A stretch of DNA of 64,000 bases from Rhizobacter sp. (GTDB lineage: Bacteria; Pseudomonadota; Gammaproteobacteria; Burkholderiales; Burkholderiaceae_C), in the NCBI GenBank assembly GCA_025350965.1, contig JANXWV010000015.1, positions 1-64,000 on the forward strand, given 5' to 3'. Under the pieces are notes generated by a model. That model was given only the letters and a program-made list of their open reading frames with translations, was not told where the DNA came from and did not search any database. A program made the translations under genes and the position numbers. Shown here one piece after another: positions 1 to 9,259 of this stretch (positions are counted from its first letter, which is position 1; each line of letters starts with the position of its first letter).

Positions 1-1
1 A

Positions 2-868
2 CACCTGCTTCACCGCGCCGACCTGCCTGCCGCCGAGCGCGACCGCGCGCAGCACGCGCTTGCGCAAGACTTCATGAAGGCCGGCCTCTTCGACCGGGCC
101 GAAAACGCTTATCAGGCGCTGGAAGGCACCGCCTTCGACACCGAGTCCAGACTCGCCCTGCTGACGCTGCACGAGCGCTCGCGCGATTGGCGTGCCGCCG
201 CCGCCGTGGCGCAGAAGCTCGAAACCCGCGGCACCGGCTCGTTCGCCTCGCGGATGTCTCACTACTGGTGCGAGATCGCACTCGAGGCCGATGCCAAACA
301 ACAACCCGACGACGCGGCCAGCGCTCTGCAGAATGCGCGCGAGGTTGCACCACAGGCGGCGCGCCCGCTCGTGCTTGCCGGGGAGCGCGCTGCAAGCCGG
401 GGTGACCACGCCGGAGTGATGCGGCTTTGGGGCGTGTTGATGGTGACCCACCCCGCCGCCTTCAATTTGGTCGCACGCGCGTACGCGCAAAGCGCGCTCG
501 CCAGCGGCGACGTGGCAGCGGCACTAGAGCGCCTCCTCGAACTGCACACGCACTGCCCGACGATGGACCTGCTCGATGCCATTGCCTTGCTCGACCCAGC
601 GCCCGCTCACCAACGCGCTCGCCTGCTCGACCAGTTGCGCAGCCACCCGACACTCTCGATTGCGAAGGCGTTGATCGTCCAGCACGACACTGCCGGCTTC
701 GACGCCGACGAAACCAAGGCACTTGCTGACTCGATCGGCCGCGCTGCGACGCCGCTGCATCGATACCGGTGCGCGGCTTGCGGCTTCGAGGCGCAACACT
801 ATTTCTGGCAATGCCCCGGCTGCCTGAGCTGGGACAGCTACCCGCCACAGCGGCTTGAGGACCTGTGA
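2..868 (+). CDS. lapB: Lipopolysaccharide assembly protein LapB (YciM), C-terminal part
   Basis: The reading frame is open to the left edge, so the true start lies outside the window and only about 288 residues are visible. The repeated helical segments (for example DFMKAGLFDRAENAYQAL) look like tetratricopeptide repeats. The C-terminus holds a rubredoxin-like zinc/iron ribbon, YRCAACGFEAQHYFWQCPGC, with two CxxC pairs. This architecture is that of LapB, an inner-membrane-anchored cytoplasmic protein that controls LpxC turnover and LPS assembly. The next two genes make LPS heptose, which supports the call. The stop codon overlaps the start of hldA by one base. Confidence 0.93.
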   Translation, partial: HLLHRADLPAAERDRAQHALAQDFMKAGLFDRAENAYQALEGTAFDTESRLALLTLHERSRDWRAAAAVAQKLETRGTGSFASRMSHYWCEIALEADAKQQPDDAASALQNAREVAPQAARPLVLAGERAASRGDHAGVMRLWGVLMVTHPAAFNLVARAYAQSALASGDVAAALERLLELHTHCPTMDLLDAIALLDPAPAHQRARLLDQLRSHPTLSIAKALIVQHDTAGFDADETKALADSIGRAATPLHRYRCAACGFEAQHYFWQCPGCLSWDSYPPQRLEDL

Positions 869-1830
869 TGAAGTCGACACCCACCACCACGGTCACGCGC
901 GAGCAGATGGCTCGCGCACGCGTGCTCGTCGTCGGCGACGCCATGCTCGACCGCTACTGGTTCGGTGCCGTCGACCGCATCTCGCCGGAAGCGCCGGTGC
1001 CGGTGGTCCGCGTCACGCGCGAGGACGAGCGATTGGGCGGCGCCGCCAACGTGGCGCTGAACGTCAAGACGCTGGGTGCGCAGACCACCTTGCTCACGGT
1101 GGTCGGCGTCGATGAGCCGGCCCGCACGCTGCGCCGGCTGCTCGAAGAACAAGGCGTTACCGCGCTGCTCGGCAGCGACCCGCAGCTCTACACCATCGTC
1201 AAGCTGCGCGTCATCGGCCGGGCGCAGCAGCTGCTGCGCGTGGACTTCGAGAACCAGCCCGACCACGAGGTTTTGGCCAGCATGCTGAGCGACTTCCAGC
1301 GCGTGCTGCCCGAGCACGATGCGGTGCTGTTCTCCGACTACGGCAAGGGCGGCCTGACCCACCTGCCCCACATGATCGAGCTGGCGCGCCAGCACGGCAA
1401 GCCGGTGCTGATCGACCCCAAGGGTGCCGACTACAGCCGCTACGCGGGTGCGACGGTCATCACGCCGAACCGTGCCGAGCTGGCGCAGGTGATCGGTGCA
1501 TGGAACAGCGAAGCACAACTCCACGAACGCGTCGAGCGCCTGCGCGCCGAGCATGATCTCGGCGCCCTGCTGCTCACGCGTTCCGAAGACGGCATGTCGT
1601 TGTTTGACACCGTTGACGGCACCCCGGCCCATGCGCAAGTCCCCGCGCAGGCGCGCGAGGTGTTCGACGTGACCGGTGCCGGCGACACCGTGATCGCCAC
1701 GCTGGCCGCCATGCTCGCCTGCGGCACGAGCCTGCGCGAAGCGATGCCTGTGGCGAACCGCGCCGGCGGCATCGTGGTCGGCAAGTTCGGCACCGCCACC
1801 GTCGCATTCGACGAGTTGTTCCCTTCATGA
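868..1830 (+). CDS. hldA: D-glycero-beta-D-manno-heptose-7-phosphate kinase (RfaE1/HldA)
   Basis: This is a PfkB/ribokinase-family sugar kinase of 320 residues. It carries the N-terminal signature GGAANVALN and the C-terminal ATP/catalytic motif DVTGAGDT, whose Asp is the expected catalytic base. It phosphorylates heptose-7-phosphate at C1 in the ADP-heptose pathway for LPS inner core. The length matches a kinase-only protein; the cytidylyl/adenylyl-transferase half found in fused HldE is absent, so an rfaE2 gene is expected elsewhere. The ATG at 868 overlaps the lapB stop (TGATG); the ORF-track GTG at 865 is a possible alternative. hldD follows after 10 bases. Confidence 0.93.
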   Translation: MKSTPTTTVTREQMARARVLVVGDAMLDRYWFGAVDRISPEAPVPVVRVTREDERLGGAANVALNVKTLGAQTTLLTVVGVDEPARTLRRLLEEQGVTALLGSDPQLYTIVKLRVIGRAQQLLRVDFENQPDHEVLASMLSDFQRVLPEHDAVLFSDYGKGGLTHLPHMIELARQHGKPVLIDPKGADYSRYAGATVITPNRAELAQVIGAWNSEAQLHERVERLRAEHDLGALLLTRSEDGMSLFDTVDGTPAHAQVPAQAREVFDVTGAGDTVIATLAAMLACGTSLREAMPVANRAGGIVVGKFGTATVAFDELFPS

Positions 1831-1840
1831 AAGCCTGCGA

Positions 1841-2845
1841 ATGAAAGTTGTGGTCACAGGAGCGGCCGGCATGATCGGCAGCAACATCGTGCAGGGCCTG
1901 AACGCGATCGGCATCGACGACGTGATCGGCGTCGACGACCTGACCGACGGCCCCAAGTACCGCAACCTGCTCGGCGCCCAATTGAGCGACTACTTCGACC
2001 GCAGCGAGTTCTACGCCCGCTTCGCGCGGCGCGAGTTCGGTCAGGTCGATGCCGTGTTCCACGAGGGCGCCTGCTCCGACACCATGGAGCACAACGGGCG
2101 CTTCATGCTCGACACCAACTACCGCTGCTCGAAAGACCTGCTCGACGCCTGCCAGGCGCAGGGCACGCGGCTGCTCTATGCCTCGTCGGCTGCCACCTAC
2201 GGCGGCAGCGTCGCGTTCCGCGAAGAGCCCGCCTTCGAGCGCCCGCTGAACGTCTATGGCTACTCGAAGCTGCTGTTCGACAACGTGGTGCGGCGCATGC
2301 TGCCCACGGCCCGCACTGGCCCGTTGACGCAGGTCGCGGGCTTCCGCTACTTCAACGTCTACGGCCCGCGCGAGCAGCACAAGGGTCGCATGGCCTCGGT
2401 CGCGTTCCACCATTTCAACCAATTGCGCGAGACCGGCAAGGTCAAGCTCTTCGGCGAATACGGCGGTTACGGCCCCGGCCAGCAGAGCCGCGATTTCGTG
2501 TTCGTGGACGACGTGGTGGCGGTGAACCTGTGGTTCCTGCAGCACCCCGATCAAAGCGGCATCTTCAACCTCGGCACCGGCCGTGCCCAGCCGTTCAACG
2601 ACGTGGCCGTGGCCACCGTGAACGCCGCGCGAGCGGCGGCGGGCGATGCGCCGCTGGCGTTGGCCGACATGGTGCGCACCGGCTTGATCGAGTACGTTCC
2701 GTTCCCCGATGCGCTGGTCGGCAAATACCAGTGTTTCACCGAGGCCGACCTGGCGCGGCTGCGCGCCACCGGCTGCGACCACCGGTTTGCCGACGTGGCC
2801 ACCGGCGTGGCGGCCTACGCCACTTGGTTGACGACATCGGGCTGA
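1841..2845 (+). CDS. hldD: ADP-L-glycero-D-manno-heptose 6-epimerase (RfaD/HldD)
   Basis: This is an extended short-chain dehydrogenase/reductase of 334 residues, the usual family length. The Rossmann motif [10 protein letters not shown] lies at the N-terminus and the catalytic Tyr-Lys pair is in YGYSK. It converts ADP-D,D-heptose to ADP-L,D-heptose, the last step before heptosyltransferases use it for LPS core. It follows hldA by 10 bases on the same strand, so the two are probably cotranscribed with lapB. No strong Shine-Dalgarno sequence is visible before the ATG, consistent with coupling to hldA. Confidence 0.95.
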   Translation: MKVVVTGAAGMIGSNIVQGLNAIGIDDVIGVDDLTDGPKYRNLLGAQLSDYFDRSEFYARFARREFGQVDAVFHEGACSDTMEHNGRFMLDTNYRCSKDLLDACQAQGTRLLYASSAATYGGSVAFREEPAFERPLNVYGYSKLLFDNVVRRMLPTARTGPLTQVAGFRYFNVYGPREQHKGRMASVAFHHFNQLRETGKVKLFGEYGGYGPGQQSRDFVFVDDVVAVNLWFLQHPDQSGIFNLGTGRAQPFNDVAVATVNAARAAAGDAPLALADMVRTGLIEYVPFPDALVGKYQCFTEADLARLRATGCDHRFADVATGVAAYATWLTTSG

Positions 2846-2952
2846 TTCTTTTGCGCAAGGGTCAACCCTGTCGGCAGACCCTTCGTTATGAGTCCAGCGC
2901 TGAAGGCACCGTGCCCGGCGCGCAACCTCTCCACCACGATCCGAGGAACACC

Positions 2953-3570
2953 ATGATCAAGAAAATTCTCGCCGCCATGCTGGCCCTGTTCGCCGCCGTG
3001 GCCTTCGCCGCCGTCGATGCCAACAAGGCCACCCAAGCCGAACTCGAAGCCGTCAAGGGCATCGGCCCGTCCATCGCGGGCAAGATCCTCGACGAGCGCA
3101 AGAAGGGTTCGTTCAAGGACTGGCAAGACATGGTCGACCGCGTCAAGGGTGTGGGCGAAGGCAATGCCGCCAAGTTCTCGACCGAAGGCCTGACCGTGAA
3201 CGGCGCTGCCTTCACCGGCGCACCCGCCAAGGCTGCGGCTCCGGCTGCTGCCAAGAAGGACGACAAGAAGGCGGCTGCACCCGCCGCAGCACCCGTCACC
3301 GCGGCCCCCGCGACCACCGCGACCACCGCCCCGATGGCCAAGACCGACGCCGCCAAGCCCGCCGCTGCGGTAGCCGCCACCAGCGCCGACGACAAGAAGG
3401 CCGCCGCGAAGAAGGAGAAGGAAGACAAGAAGGCCGCCAAGGCTGCGGCTGCCGACGAAGCCAAGAAGGCCAAGGCCGACAAGGCCGCCGCGAAGGCCGA
3501 ATCCAAGAAGGCCGCGAAGGAAGACAAGCCTGCCGCTGCTGCCGCACCGGCCAGCGCTGCGAAGAAGTAA
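2953..3570 (+). CDS. Exported helix-hairpin-helix protein with Lys/Ala-rich tail
   Basis: The protein has 205 residues. A signal peptide (MIKKILAAMLALFAAVAFA) is followed by a ComEA-type helix-hairpin-helix unit at about residues 22-75 (DANKATQAELEAVKGIGPSI). The rest is a low-complexity tail made almost only of Ala, Lys, Pro and Asp, resembling histone H1 or PAKKA-type tails. The ORF-track start at 2530 lies inside hldD; the ATG at 2953 follows a GAGGAA ribosome site. HhH units bind DNA without sequence preference, so a role in extracellular or periplasmic DNA binding is inferred. ComEA proper lacks this tail, so the exact function is unknown. Confidence 0.85.
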   Translation: MIKKILAAMLALFAAVAFAAVDANKATQAELEAVKGIGPSIAGKILDERKKGSFKDWQDMVDRVKGVGEGNAAKFSTEGLTVNGAAFTGAPAKAAAPAAAKKDDKKAAAPAAAPVTAAPATTATTAPMAKTDAAKPAAAVAATSADDKKAAAKKEKEDKKAAKAAAADEAKKAKADKAAAKAESKKAAKEDKPAAAAAPASAAKK

Positions 3571-3604
3571 GCACCGTCGCAGGCCTTGCGGTCTGCACCC
3601 CGAG

Positions 3605-3635
3605 CAACGCCCCGAACAACGGGGCGTTGTCGTTT
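3605..3635. terminator. Bidirectional Rho-independent terminator
   Basis: A perfect 10-bp stem (CAACGCCCCG / CGGGGCGTTG) encloses the loop AACAA and is followed by a short T-rich run. It lies between the convergent stops of the HhH gene and the patatin gene, so it can serve both strands. Confidence 0.8.
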
Positions 3636-4882
3636 CAGGCCGCAGCCGCCATCGCCACCCAGCCGAAGAAGCGCAGCACCTCTTCGCGCTTGGCCAGCGT
3701 GTCGCGCACGCCCAGCGCCATCAGCTCGCGCGTGTACGGCGCCTCGAACAGCAGGTAGCTCGCCAGCGCCGCGCCCCGCGCATCGCTGCCCTGCCCTTGC
3801 ACACCCAGGCCGCGCAGCATGGCGCGGATGGGCAGTGGCAACTCGCCCAGGTGGCGGGCCGCGATGTCGTCAAGGCGCTGGCTCGGCGAGATCACGAGCA
3901 CCTCGATGGGCTTGAGCCGGGTCGCTGCGCGTTGTTCGGGTGTGAGCAACGCGAGCGTGGTGTTGATGCGCTGCAGGCGCTCCACATCGACCGCGAGCGC
4001 GTCCAGGAAGATGCTCGACAACGCATGCCCCGCCACCTGCGCAAGGTTGGGGTACTCGCTGCTGCCAGCGCGCTGGCCCGGCGGCTCGTGCATGCGGCCG
4101 GCACCGACCACGAGGATGCGCTCGGCGCCCAGGTGCACCGCAGGCGAGATCGGCGCGGCCTGGCGCATCGAACCGTCACCACAGTACTCGGCATGGCCGT
4201 CGATGTCGAGCGCCACTGCTGGGAACACGAACGGGATCGCTGACGACGCCATCAGGTGCGGCACGCCGATCGCGTCGCGCACGGCGATGCGCTGCGAGCG
4301 GGTCCACGGCAAGATGTGCTCGACCGCGTCATAGAAGGTCACGTGCAGCCCCGAGCCGTAGCTCGATGCCGTCACGGCCAGCCCGTGCAGGTGCCCCTGC
4401 GCCATCATCTGCTGCAGCCGCTCGGTGCTGACAAGCCGCGTCAGCAGCCCTTGCAGCGGCGTGTTGTCCAGCAGCGAGCGCGGCCGCGCGCGGCGCCATC
4501 GGGCGATCACCCAGCCGATCGACAGCATCGTGAGCCAGCGCGCGCCGGTGCGGATCACACCCAGCGAATCAGCCCGGTACACCTGCTCGGCACGGAAGTT
4601 CTGCCACACCTCGCACAGCATGTTCACCGCGCCGTCGAAGTCGTCGGCACGGCAGGCCAGCGCGGCCGCGTTGATGGCGCCAGCCGAGGTGCCGGCAATC
4701 ACCGGGAACGGGTTGCCGGCGGGCACAGCGCCGGTGGCTTGCGCGTCACGGCGGATCTGTGCAATTGCCTGCAGCACGCCCACCTGGTAGGCCGCCCGCG
4801 CGCCACCGCCCGAGAGCACCAGCCCGGTGACCGGGCCGCTGACCGAGTGGGGTGAAGCGGTGATGGATGCGGGCGCGGCCAT
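3635..4882 (-). CDS. Patatin-like phospholipase family protein
   Basis: The protein has 415 residues with all patatin hallmarks near the N-terminus: the oxyanion motif [18 protein letters not shown], the nucleophile elbow GTSAG, and the partner Asp in YCGDGSMRQ. Patatins are Ser-Asp dyad lipid acyl hydrolases. No signal peptide is visible, so cytoplasmic or membrane-associated action on phospholipids is likely; the natural substrate cannot be read from sequence. It lies 64 bases downstream of dnaE on the same strand and ends at the shared terminator near 3605-3635. Confidence 0.9.
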   Translation of the reverse strand: MAAPASITASPHSVSGPVTGLVLSGGGARAAYQVGVLQAIAQIRRDAQATGAVPAGNPFPVIAGTSAGAINAAALACRADDFDGAVNMLCEVWQNFRAEQVYRADSLGVIRTGARWLTMLSIGWVIARWRRARPRSLLDNTPLQGLLTRLVSTERLQQMMAQGHLHGLAVTASSYGSGLHVTFYDAVEHILPWTRSQRIAVRDAIGVPHLMASSAIPFVFPAVALDIDGHAEYCGDGSMRQAAPISPAVHLGAERILVVGAGRMHEPPGQRAGSSEYPNLAQVAGHALSSIFLDALAVDVERLQRINTTLALLTPEQRAATRLKPIEVLVISPSQRLDDIAARHLGELPLPIRAMLRGLGVQGQGSDARGAALASYLLFEAPYTRELMALGVRDTLAKREEVLRFFGWVAMAAAA

Positions 4883-4946
4883 CTCACCTTATCGGTTCAG
4901 CACGGTCAAACCTGACACGACACCGCGCGACCCGCCCCGCACCGGC

Positions 4947-7900
4947 TCATTCGTAGACGATCACCGCCTGCCCGCCGTGCGCCGCCGCACGCCAGCGGTC
5001 GAGCGCGTCGTCGGTCGGGTAGAAGCGCGCCGCGTCGCCCAGGTCGAGTTCGCCGCTGGCGCTGTCACGCAGCAGTTGGAGGCGCACGGTCAGGCCCTGC
5101 GGCAAGTCGCCCTGCTCGGTGGCAACGCGCCGCTGCGGGAAGTCGCGCAGCACCTCGGCGACCGGCGGAACACTGCCGTTCACGTTGACGCGCAGGTACT
5201 TGCCGAAGCGGCAGCGCGCAGCCGCCAGGTCCCACACTGCGCTCACGTTCAGGCGCAGGCCGCCGGAGAAGCGGTCAAGCTGCACCTTGCCCTGCACGAT
5301 GATGAGCTCGTCGTCTTTCAGCAGGTCACGGTTCGCGTTGAGCAGGTCTTCATTGGCCACCGCTTCGATGGGCTCGGTCTTGTCGTCGAGCTTGAAGATG
5401 GCCACGCGCCCGCGCTGGCCGTTCACCACGCGCAGGTCGCTGACGATGCCGGCCAGCAACTGCACATCGCGGCTGTCCATCAGGTCGGCAATCCGGCGTT
5501 TCGCGAAGCGCCGCACTTCATCGGCGCTCTGGTCGAACAGGTGGCCCGACAGGTAGAAGCCGAGCGCCGCCTTCTCCAGCATCAGGCGCTGCTTGATGCT
5601 CCACGGCTCGGCCGGCTCCAGCTCGGGCTCTTGGGTGCTCGCGCCGTGCACGCTGGTGCTGTCGTCGGCAAAGTCGAACAGCCCTCCTTGATCGGCATGC
5701 GCGGCCTGCGCATCGGCCCAGTCCATTGCGAGGCTCGCGCTCGCCAGCATGCGCGAGCGCTCGGCGTGCAGCGCATCGAATGCGCCCGACTTGATCAGCG
5801 CCTCGATCACGCGCTTGTTGATGCGGCTGCGGTCCACCCGCGCGCAGAAGTCGAACAGGCTCTTGAACGAGCCACCCTCGGTGCGCGCTGCGACGATGGC
5901 CTCGATCGCGCCTTGACCGGTGCCCTTGATGGCGCCCAGGCCGTACTGCACCACGGTGTCGGACGCGGGCACGAAGCGGTGCACGCCCTTGTTCACATTG
6001 GGCGCCAGTACGGTGACGCCGAAGCTCTTGGCGTCGATCAACAGCACGCGCAGCTTGTCGGTGTCGTCGGCCTCGACGGTCATGTTCGCGGCGAAGAACT
6101 CGGCCGTGCAATGCACCTTGATCCAGGCCGTGTGATACGCCAGCAGCGAGTACGCGGCAGCGTGCGACTTGTTGAAGCCGTAGCCGGCGAACTTCTCCAT
6201 CAAGTCGAACACTTCGTCGGCCACCGTCGGGCTGATGTGCTTCTCGGCCGCGCCGTCGCGGAAGATCGCACGGTGCGTGGCCATTTCTTCGGCCTTCTTC
6301 TTGCCCATGGCGCGGCGCAGCAGGTCAGCCCCGCCGAGCGAGTAGCCGCCCAGCACCTGCGCGGTCTGCATCACCTGCTCTTGATAGACCATGACGCCGT
6401 AGGTTTCGCCGAGCACGGTCTCGAGCAGCGGGTGCGGGTAGCTCACCTCTTCCTTGCCGTGCTTGCGGGCGCAGAAGGTGGGAATGTTCTCCATCGGCCC
6501 GGGGCGGAACATGGCGTTCAGCGCGATCAGGTCTTCGATGCGCGTGGGCCGCGCGTCCTTCAGCATGCGCTGCATGCCCGCGCTTTCGAACTGGAACACC
6601 GATTCGGTGCGCCCGTCCGAGAAGAGCTTGTAGACACGCGCGTCGTCGAGCGGCAGCCGGTCGTAGTCGAAGCCGGCGTGTTGCGGGCGGCGCGCCTTGA
6701 TGAACTCCTTCGCCAGCTCGAGGATCGTCAGCGTGGCCAGGCCCAGGAAGTCGAACTTCACGAGGCCGATGGCCTCGACATCGTCCTTGTCGAACTGGCT
6801 CACCGCGCTGTCGCTGCCGGGCTGCATGTAGAGCGGGCAGAAGTCGGTGATCTTGCCGGGCGCAATCAACACCCCGCCGGCGTGCATGCCGACGTTGCGG
6901 GTCAGGCCTTCGACGCGCATGGCCAGCGCCAGCAGCTCGGCCACCTCTTCTTCGGCGGCTTCGCGCTGTTCAAGTTCGGGCACCTCCTTGCGGGCGTAGA
7001 TGAGCCCGGGTTCAGGCTCGGCCGGCACGCGCGCCAGCGTCACCTGCTTGCCTGGCGGGGCCGGGATCAGCTTGGCGATGGAGTCGACGTGGCCGTAGCC
7101 CATGCCGAGCACGCGGCCCACGTCGCGCAGCGCCGCTTTCGCGGCCATGGTGCCGAACGTGGCGATCTGGCTCACCGCATCACGGCCGTACTTCTGCTTC
7201 ACGTAGTCGATCACGCGCTCGCGGTTGCCCTGGCAGAAGTCGATGTCGAAGTCGGGCATCGACACCCGCTCGGGGTTCAGGAAGCGCTCGAACAGCAGGT
7301 TGTATTGCAACGGGTCGAGGCCGGTGATGCCCATGGCATATGCGACCAGCGAGCCCGCGCCCGAGCCGCGCCCCGGCCCCACCGGGCAGCCGTTGTTCTG
7401 GGCCCAGTTGATGAAGTCGGCAACGATCAGGAAGTAGCCCGGGAAGCCCATTTTCAGGATCGTCGCGATCTCGAAATCGAGCCGCTCGACATAGCGTGCG
7501 CGCTTCGCATCGCGCACCACCGCGTCGGGGTAGAGCTGCGCGAGCCGCTTCTCCAGGCCCTCGTGTGAGGCGATGCGGAAGTACGCATCCATCGCGAGCG
7601 GCACGCCGTCGACCACCGGCGTCGGAAAGTCCGGCAACTGCGCCTGGCCGAGCACCAGGCTCAGGTTGCAGCGGCGTGCAATCTCGACCGTGTTGCGCAC
7701 CGCGCTGGGCAGGTCGGCAAACAGCGCTTCCATCTGCGCCTGAGTCTTGAAATACTGCTCTTCGCAAAAGCGCTTGGCACGCTTCGGGTTGCTCAACATT
7801 TCGCCTTCCGAGACGCACACGCGCGCCTCGTGGGCCTCGAAATCGTCGGCCGCTGCAAACTGCACCGGGTGCGTGGCCACCACCGGCAACGCAAGCTCGG

Positions 7901-8459
7901 CGGCCAGTTGCACGGCCGCGCGCACGTGGGCCTCGTTGCCAGGCAAGCCGGCGCGTTGCAACTCGATGTAGAACCGGTCCTTGAACAGCTGCGCCAGCCT
8001 TGTCGCAAGCAACGCCGCGCGCTCGGTGTCGCCCGCCACCAGGGCCTGCCCGACGGGGCCCGACTCGGCGCCCGACAACACGATCAGGCCCTCGCCGAGC
8101 TCGGCCAGCCAGTCCCACGTCACGCAGGCCTGAGCCCGCTGCACATTGCGCAGCCAGGCGCGCGACAGCAACTCGCACAGGTGATGGTAGCCCTGGCTGT
8201 TTTGCACCAGCACCACGAGGCGGCTGGCGGCCTTCTCAGAGCCTTGCGGCTCCAACCAGAGGTCGGCACCGATGATGGGCTTGATGCCGCACTTGCGCGC
8301 CGCGCTGTAAAACTTGACGGCGCCGAACAGGTTGGCCAGATCGGTGATGGCGAGAGCACCCTGGGAATCGGCCGCCGCACCAGCGACGGCATCGTCGATG
8401 CGCAGGGTGCCGTCGACGACGGAAAATTCGGTGTGGGTGCGCAGGTGAACGAAGGCCAT
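4947..8459 (-). CDS. dnaE: DNA polymerase III subunit alpha
   Basis: This is the replicative polymerase catalytic subunit, 1,170 residues, normal for proteobacterial DnaE1. An N-terminal PHP domain (MAFVHLRTHTEFSVVDGTLR) leads into the polymerase palm with catalytic aspartates in MPDFDIDFCQGN. The C-terminal region carries the helix-hairpin-helix (YGFNKSHAAAYSLLAYHTAW) and an OB-fold (IFKLDDKTEPIEAVAN). The ATG follows the box TAAAAT by only six bases with no leader, so the message may be leaderless. It is divergent from trhO. The 913-residue ORF on the opposite strand is an antisense shadow. Confidence 0.98.
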   Translation of the reverse strand: MAFVHLRTHTEFSVVDGTLRIDDAVAGAAADSQGALAITDLANLFGAVKFYSAARKCGIKPIIGADLWLEPQGSEKAASRLVVLVQNSQGYHHLCELLSRAWLRNVQRAQACVTWDWLAELGEGLIVLSGAESGPVGQALVAGDTERAALLATRLAQLFKDRFYIELQRAGLPGNEAHVRAAVQLAAELALPVVATHPVQFAAADDFEAHEARVCVSEGEMLSNPKRAKRFCEEQYFKTQAQMEALFADLPSAVRNTVEIARRCNLSLVLGQAQLPDFPTPVVDGVPLAMDAYFRIASHEGLEKRLAQLYPDAVVRDAKRARYVERLDFEIATILKMGFPGYFLIVADFINWAQNNGCPVGPGRGSGAGSLVAYAMGITGLDPLQYNLLFERFLNPERVSMPDFDIDFCQGNRERVIDYVKQKYGRDAVSQIATFGTMAAKAALRDVGRVLGMGYGHVDSIAKLIPAPPGKQVTLARVPAEPEPGLIYARKEVPELEQREAAEEEVAELLALAMRVEGLTRNVGMHAGGVLIAPGKITDFCPLYMQPGSDSAVSQFDKDDVEAIGLVKFDFLGLATLTILELAKEFIKARRPQHAGFDYDRLPLDDARVYKLFSDGRTESVFQFESAGMQRMLKDARPTRIEDLIALNAMFRPGPMENIPTFCARKHGKEEVSYPHPLLETVLGETYGVMVYQEQVMQTAQVLGGYSLGGADLLRRAMGKKKAEEMATHRAIFRDGAAEKHISPTVADEVFDLMEKFAGYGFNKSHAAAYSLLAYHTAWIKVHCTAEFFAANMTVEADDTDKLRVLLIDAKSFGVTVLAPNVNKGVHRFVPASDTVVQYGLGAIKGTGQGAIEAIVAARTEGGSFKSLFDFCARVDRSRINKRVIEALIKSGAFDALHAERSRMLASASLAMDWADAQAAHADQGGLFDFADDSTSVHGASTQEPELEPAEPWSIKQRLMLEKAALGFYLSGHLFDQSADEVRRFAKRRIADLMDSRDVQLLAGIVSDLRVVNGQRGRVAIFKLDDKTEPIEAVANEDLLNANRDLLKDDELIIVQGKVQLDRFSGGLRLNVSAVWDLAAARCRFGKYLRVNVNGSVPPVAEVLRDFPQRRVATEQGDLPQGLTVRLQLLRDSASGELDLGDAARFYPTDDALDRWRAAAHGGQAVIVYE

Positions 8460-8465
8460 GCGGGC

Positions 8466-8508
8466 ATTTTAGGGAGTGGGCCTCTGAAGATCGACGGCCT
8501 CGTAAAAT
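8466..8508. promoter_or_regulatory. Divergent -10 boxes for dnaE and trhO, possibly leaderless
   Basis: In the 56-bp gap, TAAAAT occurs on the minus strand at 8471-8466, six bases before the dnaE ATG, and on the plus strand at 8503-8508, seven bases before the trhO GTG. If these are -10 elements, transcription would begin at or next to each start codon. No convincing -35 was found for either, so this is a proposal only. Confidence 0.4.
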
Positions 8509-8515
8509 TCGCCTC

Positions 8516-9259
8516 GTGACTTCAGCAGCTTCGATTCTCAACATCGCCGCGTATCGCTTCGTGGCCTTGACCGATTTGCCGAACTGGCGCGACAACATCC
8601 GGGCGCAGGCCGAAGCCTGTGCGCTCAAAGGCACGGTGCTGGTCGCCGGCGAAGGCATCAACCTGTGCCTGGCCGGCCCCGACGCCAACGTTCGCGGCTG
8701 GCTTGGCTGGCTGCGGGCGCACGAGCCCTTCGCGGCACTGGAAGTCAAGGAGAGCCGATCAGTCGAAGTGCCCTTCGGCAAGCTGCGCGTCAAGGTCAAA
8801 CCCGAGATCATCCGCATGAACCACGCTGCCATACAGCCGCAAGCCGGGCGTGCGCCGTCGGTCGACGCCAAGACGCTGGCGCGCTGGCTCGCCCAAGGCT
8901 GCGACGACGCCGACCGCCCGTTGGCGATGCTCGACACGCGCAACGCCTTCGAGGCCGATGCCGGGCGTTTTCGCGGCGCCATCGACTGGCGCATCGAACG
9001 CTTCAGCGAGTTCCCCGATGCGCTGCTCGCGCACCGCACCGAACTGGTCGGCAAGACGGTGGTGAGCTATTGCACCGGCGGCATACGCTGCGAGAAGGCG
9101 GCCCTGTACATGGCGAATGCGGGCGTGGCAAACGTGCTGCAACTGGAAGGCGGCATCCTGAAGTACTTCGAACAAACCGGTGGCGAGCACTTCGACGGCG
9201 AGTGCTTCGTCTTCGACGCCCGCGCCACGCTCGACGCCACGTTGGCGCCCAGTCCATGA
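8516..9259 (+). CDS. trhO: Oxygen-dependent tRNA uridine(34) hydroxylase TrhO (rhodanese family)
   Basis: This 247-residue protein matches the YceA/TrhO family: an N-terminal ferredoxin-like region (KGTVLVAGEGINLCLAG) followed by a rhodanese domain with the active-site loop SYCTGGIRCEKA. TrhO uses O2 to hydroxylate U34 of certain tRNAs on the way to cmo5U/mcmo5U. The start is a GTG with no visible ribosome site and a -10-like TAAAAT just upstream, consistent with a leaderless message. Its stop overlaps the egtB ATG (ATGA). Confidence 0.92.
   Translation: MTSAASILNIAAYRFVALTDLPNWRDNIRAQAEACALKGTVLVAGEGINLCLAGPDANVRGWLGWLRAHEPFAALEVKESRSVEVPFGKLRVKVKPEIIRMNHAAIQPQAGRAPSVDAKTLARWLAQGCDDADRPLAMLDTRNAFEADAGRFRGAIDWRIERFSEFPDALLAHRTELVGKTVVSYCTGGIRCEKAALYMANAGVANVLQLEGGILKYFEQTGGEHFDGECFVFDARATLDATLAPSP

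Noticed and set aside
4827-7568. 913-codon plus-strand ORF
   Set aside because: It lies antisense to dnaE and its His/Arg/Gln-rich product has no family features; GC-rich DNA gives such long shadows.
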